Part shown: positions 30,432-33,863 of the stretch, in pieces
How the letters are laid out: each line of letters starts with the position of its first letter
Position numbering within the stretch: the first letter of the stretch is position 1
Position numbers and translations under genes: made by a program
Origin: Pseudomonadota bacterium
GTDB taxonomy: Bacteria; Pseudomonadota; Alphaproteobacteria; Caulobacterales; Caulobacteraceae
Reading direction: 5' to 3'
Length of the DNA: 33,863 nucleotides
Assembly (NCBI GenBank): GCA_023390245.1
Contig: JAEWDF010000051.1
Span: 1-33,863, forward strand
The notes under the pieces: generated by a model
What the model saw: only the letters and a program-made list of their open reading frames with translations
Told to the model about the DNA's origin: nothing
Database searches by the model: none

Positions 30432-31787
30432 ATGCGTCTGATCTCCCTCCTGGCGGCGGTCGCCGCCCTGGCGCTGTCCGGCGCGCCCTTCGCCCTGGCC
30501 CAGGATGCGGCGCCCGTCGCCACGCCGTCCGATCCCTCCCCGGACCCCGCCGCCTGCCCCGACTTCCTGCCGCAACAGACGCGGTGCTGGTCGGGGCGGG
30601 CGGCCAAGGGCGGCTATTACTGGATCGCCGTTCCGCACGACTGGAACGGCGTGCTGGTCGTCCACGCCCACGGCGGGCCGCGCACCGCCGATCCCCAGCC
30701 GAACGATCCGCTGGAGGATCTGGAGCGCTTCTCCATGACGGTGCAGGAAGGGTTCGCCTGGGCGGGCTCGACCTATCGCCGGGGCGGCTATGGCGCGCGC
30801 ATGGCGGCCGAGGACACGGACGACCTGCGCCGGATCTTCTGGGGCGCCTTCGGCCGGCCGCGCCGCACCCTGCTGCATGGGCAGTCGTGGGGCGGCAATG
30901 TCGCGGCCAAGGCGGCAGAGCTCTACGCCCGCGACGCGGAGGGCCAGGTGGTCTGGGACGGCGTCGTCCTGACCAGCGGCGTGCTGGCCGGCGGCACACG
31001 CGCCTATGATTTCCGCGCCGACCTGCGCGCCGTTTATCAGTACTACTGCAACAACCATCCCGCGCCGGACGAGGCGCAATACCCGCTGTGGTCGGGTCTT
31101 CCCGTGGATTCCGGCATGAAGCGCGCCGAATTGGCGCGGCGGGTCCAGTCTTGCACCGGCGTCGGCCTGCCTGAATCGCAGCGGTCGCCCGAGCAGAAGC
31201 AGCGGCTGGCCGACATCCTGAACGTCGTCGGCGTCAGCGAGGACCATCTGGTCGCACACCTGGCCTGGGCCACCTTCCTGTTCCGCGATCTGGTGCAGCA
31301 GCGGCTGGACGGCCTCAACCCCTTCGACAACAGCCGGACGGTCTATCAGGGCTCGCACGACGACTTGGCGCTAAATGCGGGCGTGACGCGCTTCACGGCG
31401 GATCCGATGGCGGTGGCGCGCCTGGCCTATGACGCCGATCTCAGCGGCCTGATCGTCGCCCCGACCCTGACCATCCACGCCAAGCACGACCCGACCGCCT
31501 TCGTCTGGCACGAGGCGCTGTACCGCGATCGCGTGACCCGGGCCGGCCGGGCCGACCTGCTGGTGCAGACCTTCACCGACGAGGCCGAGCACAGCCGCCT
31601 GGCCGCTCCCGAATACGTCGGCCTTTTCCAGGCGATGATGCGCTGGCTGGACGCGGGCGAGCGGCCGACGCCCGAGGGCGTCGCGGCCCTCTGCCGGGCG
31701 GCCGCCCCGCGCTACGATGGCGGCTGCCACTTCGACACCGCCTTCCAGCCGGCGGCGCCGGTTGGTGATCGGACGGGCCGGCGCTAA
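30432..31787 (+). CDS. Secreted alpha/beta hydrolase (serine esterase type)
   Basis: A 451-residue protein with signal peptide 1-23 (LLAAVAALALSGAPFALA). It has the oxyanion segment VVHAHGGP (77-83), the nucleophile elbow GQSWGGN with S152, and downstream candidates for the acid (HAKHDPTAF) and the histidine (DEAEHSRLAAPEY). Several cysteines (C42, C52 and others) suggest disulfides in the periplasm. It is larger than simple esterases, with an inserted helical cap. I cannot name the family or substrate. It sits 17 bases after the receptor gene, so it probably processes what the receptor imports. A GC hairpin without T tract overlaps its stop (31778-31793). Confidence 0.78.
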   Translation: MRLISLLAAVAALALSGAPFALAQDAAPVATPSDPSPDPAACPDFLPQQTRCWSGRAAKGGYYWIAVPHDWNGVLVVHAHGGPRTADPQPNDPLEDLERFSMTVQEGFAWAGSTYRRGGYGARMAAEDTDDLRRIFWGAFGRPRRTLLHGQSWGGNVAAKAAELYARDAEGQVVWDGVVLTSGVLAGGTRAYDFRADLRAVYQYYCNNHPAPDEAQYPLWSGLPVDSGMKRAELARRVQSCTGVGLPESQRSPEQKQRLADILNVVGVSEDHLVAHLAWATFLFRDLVQQRLDGLNPFDNSRTVYQGSHDDLALNAGVTRFTADPMAVARLAYDADLSGLIVAPTLTIHAKHDPTAFVWHEALYRDRVTRAGRADLLVQTFTDEAEHSRLAAPEYVGLFQAMMRWLDAGERPTPEGVAALCRAAAPRYDGGCHFDTAFQPAAPVGDRTGRR

Positions 31788-31849
31788 CGCCGGAAGACGA
31801 TCAGGCTTGATCCAGCACCGACCCGCGGCCTGCGCGGCTGCACCTCCGC

Positions 31850-31867
31850 ATACCCTGTTCTGGGTAT
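31850..31867. promoter_or_regulatory. 7-2-7 palindrome upstream of the autotransporter-like gene
   Basis: ATACCCTGTTCTGGGTAT is a dyad with 6-base arms. Its core can be read as two inverted heptamers, TACCCTG and TACCCAG, separated by two bases, the 7-2-7 layout used by NarL/LuxR-type regulators. It is 105 bases before the start codon at 31973. The rest of the gap 31788-31972 shows no recognisable feature. Confidence 0.4.
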
Positions 31868-31972
31868 TCAGCCGTCTCGGCGCGCGCCTAGGGTGAAAGG
31901 CGTTGCGGGCGTTCCGAACCGCCGATCTTCATGCGGCGTCGAGCTTGCGTATGCGCGATGACGGGGGAAATC

Positions 31973-33863
31973 ATGATCCGGACGCCGAGACTGGCCCGGC
32001 TGGCGGCTGCGGTCGATCAACTGGCGACAAGGGTCGAAACGGCGGGGCTTTCCCGACGCGAACGGGACGCCGCCCGTCTGGAAGTCCTCTCACTGGCCGA
32101 CCTGCTGGCCGACCGATCGACCGAGGAGGCTCGAACCCTCGCGAAATCCCTGTCCCGTCTGGCGGAGGCTCTGGAGCGGCCGGCGCGCCGGGGAAAAGGC
32201 GGGAACGCGGATTCACGTCGGCGGTTCAGGCGCGGCCTGCGCCGCGTCGCAGGGATTCTCGCCGCCATGGCGACGGCGACGGCGGCCCTGCCGGCGGCGG
32301 CCCAGATCACGGCCCTTTCGGCCTCGCCCCTGATCCTGGCGAGCTTGCCATCCGTGGCGGTGGGTGAGTCCGTCTTCAATCCGCTGACCGGTCTGGACGA
32401 GGAGATCGTCGAGGTTCTGGGCGATGGTTCGGTCCTGACGGACCAGGGCAACGCCATCCTCCTGGCGACCTCGGTCGGCGATGTCTTCAGCGTCGAGGAC
32501 GAGCACGGCGACTTCCAGACCTATACCGTCACCGCCGTCGTCGTCGATGGCGATGGGCATGTCGTCAGCATCGACGTGGTCGACGCCTCGTCCAATCCCG
32601 CGACGCTCAGCATCGTGACCGACGTCAACGCCTATCTGGACGGCGTGCCCGACTTTCCGGACGGCGACGACGGCGCCGGCGCCGCGGGCGTCAGCTTCCC
32701 GTCCGCCGCCGGCGACGTGAACAATGTCGTGGTTTCGCGACGCGGCTCCAATGGTTCGAACGGCCGGGATGGGGCCGGGGTCAAGGTCTGCGTGCCGTTC
32801 GTCGGATGCGCCAAGGTGGGCAAGGAGCCGAGCAGCGGCGGCAACGGCGCCAAGGGGCCGACGGTGTCCGCCGCCGTCGCGCCGGGGACGATCACCACCG
32901 TTTCCGACGGCCTGCCGGGGGTCGTGGCGTCCAGCATCGGCGGCAATGGCGGCGACGGCGGCGACGCCTACGGGAATTTCTCGGGCGCCAAGGGCGGCCG
33001 GGCGGGGCATGGCGGCGACGTCACCCTGGACATGGCGGCCACGGTCAGCACCTCGGGCGACGGCGCCCAGGGCGTCTTCGCCCAGAGCCGCAGCGGCCGG
33101 GGCGGCAAGGGCGGGACAGGCTATATCGCGGGATCCGGCGGCGGGGGCGGCAACCCCGGCCAGGGCGGCGCGGTGATGGTCACCATCACCGGCGCGATCT
33201 CCACCACCGGCGAAGAGGCCGAAGGCGTCCTGGCCCAGAGCCTGGGCGGCGCGGCCGGCGGGGGCGGCGACAGCTACGGGATCATCGGCGACGGCGGCGG
33301 CGGCAGTTCGGGCGGGAATGGCGGCGCGGTGACGGTCAACCAGGGCGGGGTGATCCAGACCGCCGGAGACCGCTCGCACGGCGTTCTGGCCCAGTCCATC
33401 GGCGGTTCCGGCGGCCGGGCGGGCAATTCCGGCGGACTGGTCACCTTCGGCGACGATGGCGGGGCCGGGGGCGACGGCGGCGCGGTGCGCATCACGGCCC
33501 GGGGCGGCTCCCGGACGCAGACCACGGGCGACGGCGCCTTCGCCCTGTTCGCCCAGAGCGTGGGCGGCGGCGGCGGGGACGGCGGGTCCTCCACCGGCGG
33601 CTGGGTCATGGGATCGGGCGGCGCGGCGGGCGGCGACGGCGGAAAGGTCGAGATCGTGCTGGAGACGGGCGCGGTCGCCGGGACGACAGGAGCGGACGCC
33701 TACGGCGTCTTCGCCCAGAGCGTGGGCGGGGGCGGCGGTTCGGGCGGCGCGACGTCCGGTGCGGTGGCCCTGGGGTCGTCGGGCGATGCGGGCGGCGGGG
33801 CCGACGACGTGACCATCACCTCCGCCGGCCAGGTCTCGACCGAGGGCGAGAACGCCAGGGGCC
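31973..33863 (+). CDS. Glycine-rich autotransporter-like repeat protein, 3' truncated by window
   Basis: An open frame of 630 codons that runs off the right edge. GGGGGAA precedes the ATG. Residues 1-81 are charged and helical (LARLAAAVDQLATRVETAGL, LADLLADRSTEEARTLAKSL). A signal peptide follows at about 82-110 (RRRFRRGLRRVAGILAAMAT, cleavage after PAAA-Q). Residues 111-230 are a beta-rich region without repeats, with one VCVPFVGCAKVG cysteine pair after it. From residue 312, six and a start of a seventh 51-54 residue repeats appear. The pattern matches large glycine-rich surface proteins that end in an autotransporter barrel; the barrel itself is not in view. Secretion to the cell surface is inferred. 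Confidence 0.8.
   Translation, partial: MIRTPRLARLAAAVDQLATRVETAGLSRRERDAARLEVLSLADLLADRSTEEARTLAKSLSRLAEALERPARRGKGGNADSRRRFRRGLRRVAGILAAMATATAALPAAAQITALSASPLILASLPSVAVGESVFNPLTGLDEEIVEVLGDGSVLTDQGNAILLATSVGDVFSVEDEHGDFQTYTVTAVVVDGDGHVVSIDVVDASSNPATLSIVTDVNAYLDGVPDFPDGDDGAGAAGVSFPSAAGDVNNVVVSRRGSNGSNGRDGAGVKVCVPFVGCAKVGKEPSSGGNGAKGPTVSAAVAPGTITTVSDGLPGVVASSIGGNGGDGGDAYGNFSGAKGGRAGHGGDVTLDMAATVSTSGDGAQGVFAQSRSGRGGKGGTGYIAGSGGGGGNPGQGGAVMVTITGAISTTGEEAEGVLAQSLGGAAGGGGDSYGIIGDGGGGSSGGNGGAVTVNQGGVIQTAGDRSHGVLAQSIGGSGGRAGNSGGLVTFGDDGGAGGDGGAVRITARGGSRTQTTGDGAFALFAQSVGGGGGDGGSSTGGWVMGSGGAAGGDGGKVEIVLETGAVAGTTGADAYGVFAQSVGGGGGSGGATSGAVALGSSGDAGGGADDVTITSAGQVSTEGENARG
32906..33863 (+). repeat. Tandem 51-54 codon repeats in the autotransporter-like gene
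   Basis: Repeat units begin at 32906, 33059, 33212, 33368, 33530, 33692 and 33848, spaced 153, 153, 156, 162, 162 and 156 bases, always in frame. Each carries a GD-A-GV-AQS core, such as YGVFAQSVGGGGGSGG, then a glycine-rich turn and two short beta strands ending in T-GD/GE. All units differ in sequence, so this is an old protein-level repeat rather than a recent duplication. Confidence 0.85.

Noticed and set aside
28177..30999. A 940-codon minus-strand frame opposite the TonB receptor and hydrolase
   Set aside because: Shadow of two genes with clear signal peptides, ribosome sites and motifs; composition is typical of an antisense high-GC frame.
31778..31793. A terminator after the secreted hydrolase
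   Set aside because: The CCGGCG/CGCCGG stem overlaps the stop codon and has no T tract, so intrinsic termination is not supported.
32213..33379. A 388-codon minus-strand gene at the right end
   Set aside because: Shadow of the glycine-rich plus-strand gene, which has a good ribosome site, a signal peptide and a repeat period that is kept in its own frame.
32906..33863. A CRISPR-like or DNA-level tandem repeat
   Set aside because: Units are 153-162 bases, in frame and highly divergent at DNA level. The periodicity belongs to the encoded glycine-rich protein.

Overview
This is a GC-rich chromosomal window from an alphaproteobacterium, most likely Caulobacteraceae and plausibly Brevundimonas. 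The main support is the order clpP, cicA (opposite strand), clpX, an arrangement I know from Caulobacter. A clpS-clpA pair, a DUF3126 gene behind cysE, TonB-dependent uptake genes, a glycine-rich autotransporter-like gene and several GANTC (CcrM-type) sites agree with this. The genus is an inference. I see no rRNA, tRNA, CRISPR array, phage or insertion sequence.

Layout. 1-8.2 kb is a mixed housekeeping stretch: a putative porin, a nitronate monooxygenase, a DUF559 nuclease-like gene, queF, a DedA protein, a DUF817 membrane protein, a FemAB-like acyltransferase, a RidA-family protein, an unrecognised conserved-looking protein and an MBL-fold hydrolase. Three unrelated families of short palindromic repeats are scattered here, each abutting or entering a gene end. 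8.4-17.5 kb is a proteostasis block: trigger factor, ClpP, CicA, ClpX, then an acyltransferase and a diguanylate cyclase on the other strand, then ClpS and ClpA. Four clear intrinsic terminators follow tig, clpP, clpX and clpA. 17.6-22.5 kb holds a TPR-methyltransferase, a nitroreductase, a Nudix hydrolase, cysE, a DUF3126 gene and a DUF4198 gene whose promoter is covered by a Fur-like dyad.

22.5-31.8 kb is a nutrient-uptake locus. A DctB/DctD-type two-component system diverges from a dctA-type C4-dicarboxylate carrier, a TonB-dependent receptor and a secreted alpha/beta hydrolase. Two equally spaced palindromes lie between the divergent halves and are the best candidates for the DctD binding sites. 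The DctD-like protein has GAFAGA in place of the GAFTGA loop that contacts sigma-54, so the kind of promoter it drives is an open question. I infer that the receptor imports a larger dicarboxylate-containing compound, the hydrolase releases the acid, DctB senses it and DctA takes it up.

31.97 kb to the right edge is the 5' part of a large glycine-rich repeat protein of autotransporter type that runs out of the window. It has an unusually long charged N-terminal stretch before its signal peptide, and a two-heptamer operator-like palindrome upstream.
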